A program made the translations under genes and the position numbers. Below, in pieces: positions 63,983 through 64,000 of a stretch of DNA of 64,000 bases (positions within the stretch are counted from its first letter, which is position 1; each line of letters begins with the position of its first letter). Source of the DNA: an uncultured Bacteroidales bacterium (lineage in GTDB: Bacteria > Bacteroidota > Bacteroidia > Bacteroidales > UBA932). The notes beneath the pieces were generated by a model. It saw only the letters and a list, made by a program, of their open reading frames with translations. It was not told where the DNA came from and made no database searches. The DNA is taken from the NCBI GenBank assembly GCA_946402945.1, contig CAMIYB010000002.1:40415-104414 (forward strand), given 5' to 3'.

Positions 63983-64000
63983 GAATCTCGCTCTCTCCGC
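63983..64000 (+). repeat. Duplicate of the tRNA-Ser 3' end
   Basis: GAATCTCGCTCTCTCCGC identical to 63757-63774; may continue past the window. Confidence 0.85.

Overview
Dense, GC-rich Bacteroidales-type chromosome window, judged from SusC/SusD pairs, lipoprotein signal peptides and TAnnTTTG promoters. Left to right: (i) a SusD (cut by the window edge)/SusC pair followed by a transmembrane protein with an N-terminal extracytoplasmic region and a C-terminal winged-helix/BTAD-like domain; (ii) nucleoside kinase, uvrA, MBL hydrolase, TerB/DnaJ protein and Fe-ADH; (iii) a 2.1-kb noncoding repeat island (about 14.56-16.73 kb) with a pair of about 103-bp structured inverted repeats, two 201-bp tandem units with re-sequenced hairpins, and several other tandem repeats; (iv) a starch/maltodextrin utilisation locus (two GH13, SusE/F-like, SusD, SusC, MFS) divergent from a LytS/LytTR two-component system plus malQ, with a near-ideal LytTR direct-repeat site between them; (v) housekeeping genes (der, prs, engB, rlmH, efp, ispH, cmk), an NtrY-like kinase, an NtrC-like regulator lacking an HTH, and a NapH/NapG-like fusion plus a Tat-type aldo/keto reductase; (vi) a 14.7-kb SusC/SusD operon with two subtilases and a PorV/PorQ-like protein; (vii) tRNA-Ser(GGA), whose 3' end is repeated at the window edge. 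The strongest candidate for something undescribed is the noncoding repeat island, because several of its hairpins show compensatory base changes between copies. All assignments come from reading the sequence and ORF translations; no database search was run.
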